DNA from: an uncultured Prevotella sp.
GTDB taxonomy: Bacteria; Bacteroidota; Bacteroidia; Bacteroidales; Bacteroidaceae
DNA: 20,588 bases
Direction of reading: 5' to 3'
Assembly: GCA_900547005.1 (NCBI GenBank)
Contig: URER01000045.1
Span: 1 to 20,588 of the forward strand
The translations under genes and the position numbers were made by a program. The notes under the pieces were generated by a model. That model saw nothing but the letters and a program-made list of their open reading frames with translations. It did no database searches and was not told the origin of the DNA. This document shows positions 12,916 through 20,538 of this stretch, in pieces; the first letter of the stretch is position 1; every line of letters starts with the position of its first letter.

Positions 12916-13752
12916 TTATTCCGACACCCACACGAAGCAGTCGCCGAACACTTTATCTAAACAGGTTGGGCGGTTCTTGAATATTCCGAACAGCGCACTG
13001 CCGCTTCCGCTCATCTGTGCGTATAGCGCGCCTTCGTGATAGAGCCTGTCTTTGATGTCTTTCAGGGTAGGATGCTTTGCGAATACCGGTTCCTCAAAAT
13101 CGTTGACAAGCTCTTCGCGCCACGTGCTTATTGGTTGGAGAACGATGTCGCGGCAGCATTTTGCAGGCTTCTTCGGCGTTATCGATGCGTAGGCCTCGGC
13201 TGTAGAGACGGCGATGTCGGGCTTTACGATAGCAATGAAATAATCGTCCAAGCCTTCCGACCCGTCATTTATCGGCGACAGAACCTCGCCTTTTCCCGTG
13301 GCAAATGCCGGTTCGGCCGTGATGAAGAATGCACAGTCGGAGCCTAACATGGCCGCATAGCGTTCCATTTCGGCGTTGCCCATGTTCAGTCGGAAACGCT
13401 CGTCAAGCAGTCTTATCATATATGCGGCATCGGCAGACCCACCTCCGAGACCCGCCTGTTGCGGTATCCGCTTGTACAGGTGAGTGTGGATGCGGGGTAG
13501 TTGGAAGTCTTTGGCTATCAGGTTGTAAGCCCTCGTAATCAGATTCTTGCGCTCGTCGCAGTCAACCTCCGTACCCGTTACCTTCAGGTCGCATGGGTAT
13601 TCCGACGGAAACTGCTCGTCCATCTTCTTTATCTCGAGTGCGTCGCAGAGGGGGATGGGGTAGAATACTGTCTCGATGTCGTGGAAACCATCTTCGCGTT
13701 TTGCGACGATGTTCAGTCCGAGGTTTATCTTGCAGCATGGAAATGTAATCAT
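12916..13752 (-). CDS. ispE: 4-diphosphocytidyl-2-C-methyl-D-erythritol kinase
   Basis: GHMP kinase that phosphorylates CDP-methylerythritol with ATP, the fourth step of the MEP pathway for isoprenoid precursors. The 278 residues match the family length. Visible motifs are the N-terminal CKINLGLNIVAKREDGFHDI (Lys8, Asn10 in the substrate site), the ATP-binding loop PQQAGLGGGSADAAYM (97-112), GSDCAFF (137-143, with the catalytic Asp139) and the C-terminal QMSGSGSALFGIF. It is cytoplasmic. It is the first gene of a minus-strand pair with the Nudix gene. A promoter lies 33-63 bp upstream (TATTTTTG at 13785-13792, CTTG at 13812-13815). Confidence 0.95.
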   Translation of the reverse strand: MITFPCCKINLGLNIVAKREDGFHDIETVFYPIPLCDALEIKKMDEQFPSEYPCDLKVTGTEVDCDERKNLITRAYNLIAKDFQLPRIHTHLYKRIPQQAGLGGGSADAAYMIRLLDERFRLNMGNAEMERYAAMLGSDCAFFITAEPAFATGKGEVLSPINDGSEGLDDYFIAIVKPDIAVSTAEAYASITPKKPAKCCRDIVLQPISTWREELVNDFEEPVFAKHPTLKDIKDRLYHEGALYAQMSGSGSALFGIFKNRPTCLDKVFGDCFVWVSE

Positions 13753-13784
13753 AATCTTTGTCTGTTACGTTTATTTTACTGTTA

Positions 13785-13815
13785 CAAAAATATGTAAATT
13801 CTTTTATTCCTCAAG
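13785..13815 (-). promoter_or_regulatory. Promoter of ispE
   Basis: TATTTTTG (13785-13792) and CTTG (13812-13815) on the minus strand are 19 bp apart, close to the consensus. The leader would be about 25 nt. The -33 tetramer is next to the palindrome 13817-13832. Confidence 0.6.
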
Positions 13816-13816
13816 C

Positions 13817-13832
13817 AAAAACGGCCGTTTTT
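13817..13832 (-). terminator. Palindrome after the glycosidase stop, likely terminator
   Basis: AAAAACGGCCGTTTTT is a perfect 16-bp palindrome that can form a 6-bp stem with a GGCC loop and a T-run. It lies one base past the stop codon of the GHL10 gene. Confidence 0.55.
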
Positions 13833-13833
13833 C

Positions 13834-15486
13834 TCACCGCCTCACGATGAAATATCCCAGTCTGTGAGTCTGTCCTTTCTTGTTCAGGCTGCGCACGATG
13901 TATATGCCGTTCCTGATGTCGGCGATGTTTGCGCTTCCGTTTTTGCATGGACGCGTGGCTACGACATTTCCCTGTACGGTCTCGATGGTTATGTAATCAG
14001 CGTCGAGGATGTTGCCGTTCTTGGGCAGTCGGAGCGTCTTTCCGTCGTGCTTCAGATTGTTTTTCGTGTTCGGGACGGCGTTTTGGTAGCTCTGCACGGC
14101 CTTGCTCTCGTTGCCGTAGCGGTCCATTGCTGTTACCGCGTAGAAGCGTTCTTGGTCTGTTCCTATCACGAGCGACTTCCTTTCCACCCTTTGTGCCACG
14201 AGATTGCGTGCGTCGTTCACGTCGACGGGATATTCGCGTGAGCTATATATATTATAATAAGGTGTACTGCCCGACCATTCCAATCGCGTACTTCCGCCGT
14301 ATTCCACACGCAAAGACTTCGGTGCTGCGGGCCGTTTCGCCCCCATCCATGTCATTGGCGGAACGAGGGCGGGATATTGGTTGATGTATTCCGTTACGTA
14401 ATCGTACAGCCCCTTCGTGTTGTCGGTGAAGAATTTGCTTCTGAAAAAGGCGTGTCCCAGTCTGATTTGGCGCAGGAAGTGCATTTCGCGCGTTATGTCG
14501 CCGAGCTGCCATTTGCCCTCCCGCGGGTCGAGAAAATAAATGCCAAGTCCCGGAACCACAGTCTTGCCATAGCTGCCTTCGCTCCAGTTGATTGCAAAGG
14601 GATAGAACTGGTTGTTGCGGAAGTACATCATCGGGTAGAGCTGGTCCATCAGTCCGTCGCGCAGCCAGCCTTGCGCGTCTTGGCAAACTTTGTCGTAGGC
14701 ATTCCATCCGTTAGAGGAATAGCGCGTCAGGTCGCAGAATTTGCCTATCGGCGAGCAACTCATCTTCACCCACGGCTTCTCGCTTTTCACGGCATCGTGC
14801 GTGGCCCTCACAATGCGGGTGATGTATTCTCGGCCCTGATAGCGCGGAACGGTGATGCGCCATGTCTCCGGATAGCGGATGTAGTCAAGGTGTATGCCGT
14901 CCACGTCATACCGTCTCACGATTTCGCGACATAGTTTTGCTATATATTCCGCTGTGCCGTCGGCCTCCGGATTCATAAATCCCTCGTCGCCAATCCGCTT
15001 TAGCAGGCGTGGCTGTGTGCGTCGCAGGTTGCGGCATCCGGCTCCGTTCCATTTTCCTATCGGTATCGTTACGACCCAGGCATGGCATTCCATACCTCGT
15101 TTGTGGCACTCTTCGATGGCGAAACGAAGTGCGTCGTAGCCCGGCGACACGCCCGGATTGCCCGACAGGCAACCGTCGAACGGCTCAAAGTCAGACGGAT
15201 AAATCATAGTGGCACGTACACGGGTTTGTATAAGCACGGTGTTTATGTTCGCCTTCTTTAACTTATCGAGGATGTCCGTCAGTTCCTTCTTCTGCTTTGC
15301 AATGCCCGATTCGGTGCGGGCGTAGGAGTGTGGCCAGTCGATACCGCCTATTGTGGTGAGCCAGACTGCCCTTACCTCGTGTTTGGGATGCTGATAATTT
15401 GTAGGGGATTGTGTCGCTTGGCATAACGGAAGATTGGCCCAAGCGAATAGAAAAGATAATAAAATGAATGTCGTTACCTTCTTCAT
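13834..15486 (-). CDS. Secreted GHL10-type glycoside hydrolase with T9SS-like tail
   Basis: A 550-residue exported protein of the GHL10/DUF187 (YngK-like) glycosidase-like family. I set the start at ATG 15484-15486 (MKKVTTF); a TTG three codons earlier is less likely. Residues 1-23 are a signal peptide ending LCQA. The TIM-barrel domain (about 36-350) opens with EVRAVWLTTIGGIDWP and has the family motif DVDGIHLDYIRYPE (194-207), whose acidic residues are probably catalytic. A fibronectin III-like domain spans about 384-462. The C-terminal 70 residues (TVQGNVVATRP, GIYIVRS, GYFIVRR) look like a T9SS type A sorting domain, which would attach it to the cell surface or release it. Substrate unknown; relatives are thought to act on glycans. 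It is a single-gene unit, divergent from cstA. Confidence 0.88.
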   Translation of the reverse strand: MKKVTTFILLSFLFAWANLPLCQATQSPTNYQHPKHEVRAVWLTTIGGIDWPHSYARTESGIAKQKKELTDILDKLKKANINTVLIQTRVRATMIYPSDFEPFDGCLSGNPGVSPGYDALRFAIEECHKRGMECHAWVVTIPIGKWNGAGCRNLRRTQPRLLKRIGDEGFMNPEADGTAEYIAKLCREIVRRYDVDGIHLDYIRYPETWRITVPRYQGREYITRIVRATHDAVKSEKPWVKMSCSPIGKFCDLTRYSSNGWNAYDKVCQDAQGWLRDGLMDQLYPMMYFRNNQFYPFAINWSEGSYGKTVVPGLGIYFLDPREGKWQLGDITREMHFLRQIRLGHAFFRSKFFTDNTKGLYDYVTEYINQYPALVPPMTWMGAKRPAAPKSLRVEYGGSTRLEWSGSTPYYNIYSSREYPVDVNDARNLVAQRVERKSLVIGTDQERFYAVTAMDRYGNESKAVQSYQNAVPNTKNNLKHDGKTLRLPKNGNILDADYITIETVQGNVVATRPCKNGSANIADIRNGIYIVRSLNKKGQTHRLGYFIVRR

Positions 15487-15504
15487 TATTTGCAATATTT
15501 CTTA

Positions 15505-15535
15505 CAAAGGTATGAAAAGTTTTCCTTATTCCAAA
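15505..15535 (-). promoter_or_regulatory. Promoter of the GHL10 gene
   Basis: TACCTTTG (15505-15512) and TTTG (15532-15535) on the minus strand are 19 bp apart, an exact match to the Bacteroidota consensus. The leader would be about 12 nt. It is back to back with copy C of the promoter repeat. Confidence 0.75.
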
Positions 15536-15544
15536 ATTTTGCAC

Positions 15545-15618
15545 TACCTTTGCATAAGATAAACTGCACTCGGCAAATTTAGAATATATTCTCTTTGCGC
15601 TCGTTTGCATTATCTTTG
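15545..15618 (+). repeat. Dispersed promoter repeat, copy C (cstA promoters)
   Basis: Plus-strand copy: -7 box TACCTTTG (15545-15552), then GCATAAGATAAACTGCACT, CGGCAA (15571-15576), palindrome AGAATATATTCT (15581-15592) and a second -7 box TATCTTTG (15611-15618) 23 bp before the cstA ATG. The two boxes are 66 bp apart. The palindrome covers the -33 position of the second box. It closely matches copy A at 1-49. Confidence 0.8.
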
Positions 15619-15640
15619 CCACAGATATTTACATAATAAG

Positions 15641-17092
15641 ATGATAACGTTTACCATATCTTTAATAGCTTTAGTAATAGGCTATTTACTTTACGGACGC
15701 TTCGTGGAGCGCGTTATTTCGCCCGATGACCGTGTTACCCCCGCGGTGGCAAAGAACGACGGCGTGGATTTCATCGTGCTGCCAAACTGGAAAGTTTTCA
15801 TGATTCAGTTTCTGAATATCGCCGGAACAGGTCCGATTTTCGGTGCGATAATGGGTGCTAAGTTCGGTCCTGCGGCCTATCTGTGGATAGTCTTCGGCTG
15901 TATCTTCGCCGGTGCGGTGCACGATTATCTAAGCGGAATGCTTTCTATCCGCAACGACGGAGTGGGCTTGCCCGAGCTTGTGGGTAAGTATCTCGGCAAT
16001 ACGGCAAAGACAATCATGCTCGTTTTCTCTATCTTGCTGCTCGTTCTCGTCGGTTCGGTGTTCGTTTATAGCCCTGCCGAGATTTTGAAAGGCCTTTGGG
16101 GTGATTTCGGAATGTGGATAATCATAATCTTTGTTTATTATGTTTTTGCCACGATGTTGCCGGTCGACAAGATTATCGGTAAGGTTTATCCGCTCTTTGC
16201 CTTCTCTCTTCTCTTCATGGCGCTGGCTCTTCTCGTGTGTCTTTACATCAAGATGCCTCAGTTGCCCGAACTTTGGGACGGTATTGGCAATATGGGCGCG
16301 GAACATTTTGGCATGACCGACAATATATTTCCCTGCCTGTTTATCACCGTTGCCTGTGGAGCCATAAGCGGATTCCACGCAACGCAAAGTCCGTTGATGG
16401 CCCGTTGCGTGAAGAGCGAGAAGATGGGGCGTCCCGTTTTCTATGGAGCTATGATTACCGAAGGTGTGGTCGCGCTTGTTTGGGCAACCGTTTCGATGTA
16501 CTTCTTCTATAATGCCGGCACTCCGGGTTATGAGATTTTGGCCGGTGTAACCGATGGGGCGAAGACCTCAGCGCCGTCTGTTGTCAACATCATCTGCAAC
16601 GATTGGCTTGGCGTGGTAGGCGGAATACTCGCTTTGCTTGGTGTCGTGGCAGCTCCGATAACGAGTGGAGACACCGCTTTCCGTGGCGCACGACTCATCA
16701 TCGCCGACTTCCTGCACATTGAGCAGAAGTCCATCGCCCGCCGGTTGGCTATATGTGTGCCGATGTTTGTAGTCTCTATATTGTTCCTTTTGTGGCAGGT
16801 GAAGAACCCCGACGGCTTTAATGTCGTTTGGCAGTACTTCGGCTGGGCCAACCAGACACTTGCCGTCATCACGCTTTGGACTCTTACGTCATATCTCGTC
16901 CGTGAAAACAAACCCTATTTGATTACGCTTATCCCCGCACTCTTTATGACTGCTGTGTGCAGCACGTTCCTTTTTGTCTCGAAACAGGCGTTCGGACTCG
17001 ATGCGGTCGTGGCCTATCCGTTGGGCGGAGGCGTAACATTGGCTGCGCTGATATGGTTCGTTGTATGGTTTAGGAGTAGGGTTGACGGGTAA
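15641..17092 (+). CDS. cstA: Carbon starvation protein A family transporter
   Basis: A 483-residue inner-membrane transporter of the CstA family, whose studied members take up pyruvate or peptides. The start is ATG 15641 (MITFTISLIALVIGYLLYG); an upstream TTG in the same frame would place the promoter box inside the gene, so it is rejected. I count roughly a dozen hydrophobic segments. The family motifs are GTGPIFGAIMGAKFGP (about 62-77), FAGAVHDYLSGMLSIRNDG (about 89-107) and SGFHATQSPLMARC (about 246-259). It is shorter than E. coli CstA (about 700 residues), as in other Bacteroidota. It stands alone, under copy C of the promoter repeat, and may be tied to a global nutrient response. The substrate is not evident from the sequence. 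Confidence 0.92.
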   Translation: MITFTISLIALVIGYLLYGRFVERVISPDDRVTPAVAKNDGVDFIVLPNWKVFMIQFLNIAGTGPIFGAIMGAKFGPAAYLWIVFGCIFAGAVHDYLSGMLSIRNDGVGLPELVGKYLGNTAKTIMLVFSILLLVLVGSVFVYSPAEILKGLWGDFGMWIIIIFVYYVFATMLPVDKIIGKVYPLFAFSLLFMALALLVCLYIKMPQLPELWDGIGNMGAEHFGMTDNIFPCLFITVACGAISGFHATQSPLMARCVKSEKMGRPVFYGAMITEGVVALVWATVSMYFFYNAGTPGYEILAGVTDGAKTSAPSVVNIICNDWLGVVGGILALLGVVAAPITSGDTAFRGARLIIADFLHIEQKSIARRLAICVPMFVVSILFLLWQVKNPDGFNVVWQYFGWANQTLAVITLWTLTSYLVRENKPYLITLIPALFMTAVCSTFLFVSKQAFGLDAVVAYPLGGGVTLAALIWFVVWFRSRVDG

Positions 17093-17172
17093 ACAAGTTG
17101 ACAGAAAATCTATACCTTATTATATATAAGGGGCTGAAGACAATGATTTTTTAACCATAATACATTTATAGT

Positions 17173-17670
17173 ATGAAGAAGAAACTGACATTGCTTTTCG
17201 TCGCATTGATGATGGTTGTTACCGCAAATGCGCAGTTCCAAGAGGGAAAGGGCTATTTGGGAGCCTCTCTTACAGGACTTGACATGAGTTATAGTGGTGC
17301 TGAAAAGTTCAATCTTGGCATAGAAGCTAAGGGTGGATACCTTGTTGCCGACAACCTGATGCTTTTAGGTATGGCGTCGTATGAGCATAGTGGCAGCGAC
17401 GAAGTGGCCGACCGTGTCTCTGTCGGTGTCGGCGCGCGCTATTATATCATTCAGAATGGATTGTACCTCGGGGTCAACGGCAAGCTGATTCACGCCAACC
17501 ACGACTACAACGACGTGATGCCGGGACTCGAAGTGGGCTACGCCTTCTTCATCAACCGCTCTGTAACGATAGAACCGGCAATCTATTACGACCAGTCGTT
17601 CAAGAATCATAGCGATTACTCCAAGATTGGATTTAAGGTCGGTGTGGGCATTTATCTCTTCGACGATTAA
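17173..17670 (+). CDS. Small outer-membrane beta-barrel protein
   Basis: A 165-residue exported protein. Residues 1-20 form a signal peptide (MKKKLTLLFVALMMVVTANA, then QFQ). The mature part is made of alternating strands such as FNLGIEAKGGYLVADNLML, VSVGVGARYYIIQNGLYLGV and IGFKVGVGIYLF, the pattern of an eight-stranded outer-membrane barrel (OMP_b-brl type). The C-terminal strand ends in an aromatic-rich FKVGVGIYLFDD, in line with barrel insertion. No ligand or specific role is visible. Its stop overlaps the recR start by one base (TAATG), so both are translated from one mRNA, an odd pairing that probably reflects shared transcription rather than function. Confidence 0.85.
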   Translation: MKKKLTLLFVALMMVVTANAQFQEGKGYLGASLTGLDMSYSGAEKFNLGIEAKGGYLVADNLMLLGMASYEHSGSDEVADRVSVGVGARYYIIQNGLYLGVNGKLIHANHDYNDVMPGLEVGYAFFINRSVTIEPAIYYDQSFKNHSDYSKIGFKVGVGIYLFDD

Positions 17671-18278
17671 TGACAAACCGTTATCCTTCGCAGTTGCTCG
17701 AAAAGGCTGTTGGCGAGTTTGCCAAGCTGCCGGGTGTGGGGCGCAAGACTGCGCTTCGCTTGGTTTTGCATCTGTTGAGGCAAGACAGTGAGGCGGTTGG
17801 CGAGTTTGCCGATGCGGTGGTACGTGTACGGCACGACATCAAGTATTGCCGTGTGTGCCATAACATCTCCGATGACGAGGTCTGCCCTATATGTGCGGAC
17901 CCTCGCCGCGATTCTTCCACGATCTGCGTCGTCGAGAATATCCGCGACGTGATGGCCATTGAGAACACCCAACAATATCACGGGCTGTATCATGTGCTGG
18001 GCGGAATCATCTCGCCGATGGACGGGATAGGGCCGGCCGACTTGGAGATTGACTCGCTTGTAGACCGTGTCAAGGATGGCGTTAACGAAGTGATATTAGC
18101 TTTGGCGAGTACGATGGAGGGCGATACCACCAACTTCTATATCTCGCGCAAGCTCGCTCAGACGGGCGTAAAGCTCAGTGTCATAGCCAGGGGCATATCC
18201 GTTGGCGACGAATTGGAATATACTGACGAGGTAACGCTCGGCAGAAGCATTATTAACCGCACCCCATTAAACAACTAA
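17670..18278 (+). CDS. recR: Recombination mediator RecR
   Basis: A 202-residue DNA repair protein that with RecO helps load RecA at single-strand gaps. The helix-hairpin-helix LPGVGRKTALRL (20-31) binds DNA. The zinc finger has Cys60, Cys63, Cys72 and Cys75 (YCRVC, VCPIC). The Toprim domain follows (ICVVENIRDVMAIENT at about 85-100, DGIGPADLEID, ILALASTMEGDTT), and the C-terminal ARGISVGDELEYTDEVTLGRS is the standard Walker-like end of RecR. The length is typical. The start ATG shares its A with the preceding stop codon, so it depends on translational coupling. Ten bases separate its stop from the next gene. Confidence 0.96.
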   Translation: MTNRYPSQLLEKAVGEFAKLPGVGRKTALRLVLHLLRQDSEAVGEFADAVVRVRHDIKYCRVCHNISDDEVCPICADPRRDSSTICVVENIRDVMAIENTQQYHGLYHVLGGIISPMDGIGPADLEIDSLVDRVKDGVNEVILALASTMEGDTTNFYISRKLAQTGVKLSVIARGISVGDELEYTDEVTLGRSIINRTPLNN

Positions 18279-18288
18279 GACATTAAAA

Positions 18289-18735
18289 ATGCGAAGGACG
18301 AGGAATATTCTTATGTGCGAAATGGTGGGCTTTCTGCTCGTCGCACTGCTTATCATAGTATTGTTCGAGACTGGGACGGTCGAGTCAGGAGGATGGTTCG
18401 ACTGCGGAAATGCCGTTTTCGTTTCCGCGTTTGTCATGGAAATGATTACCATCTGTTTCATCCCGTTAGCCCTTTACCTGTTCAAAATCCGCCACATAGC
18501 ACGCTATCTTACGGCCGACCCTGCCGCCGCGCCATCCCGCTTGCTGTGGCTTGGCACGCTGCGCATGATGATGTTGTGCGTTCCGTTGGTTCTCGACACA
18601 TTGTTCTATTACCAGTTCGGACTCGATGTGTCGTTCGGCTATATGGCCATCATCCTGTTCCTGTGCCTGTTCATGATATATCCGTCGTTGGGACGGTGCC
18701 TGTATGAAACCACCGATAACACGCAACAACAGTGA
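18289..18735 (+). CDS. Small integral membrane protein, unknown
   Basis: I do not recognise this 148-residue protein. It has four likely transmembrane helices: about 10-28 (MVGFLLVALLIIVLF), 42-66 (AVFVSAFVMEMITICFIPLALYL), 86-106 (LWLGTLRMMMLCVPLVLDTLF) and 115-135 (FGYMAIILFLCLFMIYPSLG). The short loop between helices 2 and 3 is basic (FKIRHIARYLT). No catalytic motif is seen. It follows recR by 10 bp and its stop overlaps the GTG start of the glycosyltransferase by four bases (GTGA), so these genes are likely co-translated. A role in envelope synthesis beside the glycosyltransferase is possible but unproven. Confidence 0.8.
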   Translation: MRRTRNILMCEMVGFLLVALLIIVLFETGTVESGGWFDCGNAVFVSAFVMEMITICFIPLALYLFKIRHIARYLTADPAAAPSRLLWLGTLRMMMLCVPLVLDTLFYYQFGLDVSFGYMAIILFLCLFMIYPSLGRCLYETTDNTQQQ

Positions 18736-19925
18736 AACTAAGTGTTATCATAGTAAGCTATAATGTAAGATACTACCTCGAACAGTGTCTTTATTCCCTC
18801 CGGCGCAGTCTCAACGGTGTCGAATCCGAAGTTTTTGTCATCGACAACCATTCGCGCGACAACTCCGTAGAATATCTTAAAGAGCGTTTTCCCGAAGTGA
18901 AGTTCATCGCTTCCGCCCACAATCTTGGTTTTGCGAGGGCCAACAATATCGCTATAAAGCAAAGTTCGGGCGACTATGTGCTGCTCCTCAATCCCGATAC
19001 TATAGTAGGAGAGGACACTATCCGGCACAGTCTCGCCTTCATGGATGCCCATCCCGATGCCGGCAGTTTGGGCGTGCAGATGCTCAAGAGCGACGGAACA
19101 AGCGCGATGGAGTCGCGTCGCGGACTGCCCACCCCCATGACTGCGTTCTATAAGATGATAGGTCTGTGCAAGTATTTCCCGCGCCACCGCAAGTTTGGGA
19201 AGTATTATATGAGTTGTCTCCCCTGGGATAAGCCGGTTGAAATAGATGTTGTGAGCGGAGCCTACTGCCTCTTGCGCCGCCGCGTGCTCGACGAAGTGGG
19301 ACTCCTTGACGAAGACTTCTTTATGTATGGCGAGGACATTGATCTCTCTTACCGTATTCTTAAAGGAGGCTACCACAACTGGTATATGCCATACCGCATC
19401 CTTCATTACAAGGGCGAGAGTACCCATAAGTCATCTTTCCGCTATGTTCACGTGTTCTACGAAGCCATGCTCATCTTCTTCCGTAAGCACTACGGCCATC
19501 TCAGCCTGCTCCTCAGTATACCGATAAAGCTCGCTATCTATATCAAAGCTGTCTTCGCTCTCGTTAGAATGCTCTATTCCAAGATGCGCAAGTCGTTAGG
19601 CTTCAGTTCCATCCGGCCTCGCAAGGCTGCCGACTACGTCTTTATCGGCCCGCAGAAGTCGATGGAACACTGTCGCAAGATTGCCGACATCAACGGTCTG
19701 TCAGCCTCATTCTATATCGCCGATGCCGACAGCAAGCCCAACGGCCATCTCGGTTTGGTTACGGGAAAGCCTGACCGCATCACCTATATAATATATGATG
19801 TAGAGGCATACAGCTATGACATGATATTCGAGTTGTTCTCCCGCTGTCCCATGCGCAACGTCTTCATAGGCACTTATAGCAGCCTGACGGGCAAAATCAT
19901 TACCGAGAGCGATGTCTCTCCTTAA
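18732..19925 (+). CDS. Family 2 glycosyltransferase with extra C-terminal domain
   Basis: A 397-residue GT-A fold sugar transferase, similar to rhamnosyltransferase-type enzymes of cell-surface glycan synthesis. The start is GTG 18732 (MKLSVIIVSYN), overlapping the previous stop. The nucleotide-sugar binding part includes VSYNVRYYLEQ (8-18), IDNHSRDNS (37-45) and ANNIAIKQSSGDYVLLLNPD (70-89) with the DxD-like NPDT. The acceptor part has VVSGAYCLLRR (173-183) and the base-bearing GEDIDLSYR (200-208). Hydrophobic and amphipathic segments at about 244-282 may bind the membrane. Residues 296-397 form an additional alpha/beta domain (ADYVFIGP, ASFYIADAD, ITYIIYDVEAYSYDMIFELF, RNVFIGTYSS) not part of the GT2 core. 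The sugar is unknown. Confidence 0.9.
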   Translation: MKLSVIIVSYNVRYYLEQCLYSLRRSLNGVESEVFVIDNHSRDNSVEYLKERFPEVKFIASAHNLGFARANNIAIKQSSGDYVLLLNPDTIVGEDTIRHSLAFMDAHPDAGSLGVQMLKSDGTSAMESRRGLPTPMTAFYKMIGLCKYFPRHRKFGKYYMSCLPWDKPVEIDVVSGAYCLLRRRVLDEVGLLDEDFFMYGEDIDLSYRILKGGYHNWYMPYRILHYKGESTHKSSFRYVHVFYEAMLIFFRKHYGHLSLLLSIPIKLAIYIKAVFALVRMLYSKMRKSLGFSSIRPRKAADYVFIGPQKSMEHCRKIADINGLSASFYIADADSKPNGHLGLVTGKPDRITYIIYDVEAYSYDMIFELFSRCPMRNVFIGTYSSLTGKIITESDVSP

Positions 19926-19939
19926 TATAATATCAGCCT

Positions 19940-20461
19940 ATGGATATAGATAATGCCGACATCAGGCTCAGAGCTATGGAGCCGGAAGACCTCGATTTGC
20001 TTTATCATATTGAGAACGACGAGACGATATGGAGCGCAGGAACCACCAACGTGCCGTATTCCCGATATGTCTTGCGCGACTATATGGCTTCCGTAACAAA
20101 CGATATTTATGCAGACAAGCAGCTCCGCCTGATAATAGAGACCGTGGCCGATGAGCCGGAAACAGTGGGTATTGTAGACCTTGTCAACTTCGATCCGCGT
20201 CATCTGCGTGCCGAGGTGGGCATCGTGATAAAGCGAGGATATCGGGGGAGGGGGTATGGCGCGCGCACACTTACCGCTTTGATGGCTTACGCCCGCAATA
20301 CACTCAATATGCATCAGCTCTACGCCTGTTCGGATATTAATAATAAAGTGGCGATACGTATGTTCACGGAGGCCGGATTCCGACAGACTGCAGAGCTTTC
20401 AGATTGGCTACTTAGTCCGAATGGATACGTAAAAGCGACACTATTGCAATATTTTTTGTAA
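19940..20461 (+). CDS. GNAT family N-acetyltransferase
   Basis: A 173-residue acetyltransferase of the RimJ/RimL/SpeG-like branch of GNAT. It opens with DIRLRAMEPEDLDLLYHIEND. The acetyl-CoA motif is EVGIVIKRGYRGRGYGARTL (92-111), with the pyrophosphate-binding R-G-x-G-Y-G loop, followed by the family's HQLYACSDINNKVAIRMFTEAGF (motif B), where Asn and Ala-Ile precede an amphipathic helix. It could acetylate a polyamine, a sugar or a protein N-terminus; the substrate cannot be read from the sequence. It lies 14 bp after the glycosyltransferase, probably in the same transcript, and ends the run before the tRNA-Asp promoter. I see no strong terminator. Confidence 0.9.
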   Translation: MDIDNADIRLRAMEPEDLDLLYHIENDETIWSAGTTNVPYSRYVLRDYMASVTNDIYADKQLRLIIETVADEPETVGIVDLVNFDPRHLRAEVGIVIKRGYRGRGYGARTLTALMAYARNTLNMHQLYACSDINNKVAIRMFTEAGFRQTAELSDWLLSPNGYVKATLLQYFL

Positions 20462-20477
20462 AAAAAGTCTATATTGT

Positions 20478-20509
20478 TTTGGTTGAATCAGAAAAAAGTT
20501 ATACCTTTG
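20478..20509 (+). promoter_or_regulatory. Promoter of tRNA-Asp
   Basis: TTTG (20478-20481) and TACCTTTG (20502-20509) are 20 bp apart, a perfect Bacteroidota match. The tRNA starts 29 bp after the -7 box. Confidence 0.8.
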
Positions 20510-20538
20510 CAACCGCAAAAGTCAGAGGACAACATTAT

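Noticed and set aside
15487..15495. TTG start for the GHL10 gene, three codons before the ATG
   Set aside because: ATG 15486 begins a standard MKK signal peptide and lies at a normal distance from the promoter.
15605..15640. Upstream TTG start for cstA
   Set aside because: It would add 12 residues encoded across the -7 box TATCTTTG; ATG 15641 begins a normal first membrane helix.
18738..19427. 229-residue minus-strand frame opposite the glycosyltransferase
   Set aside because: Antisense shadow; the plus-strand protein has complete GT2 motifs.
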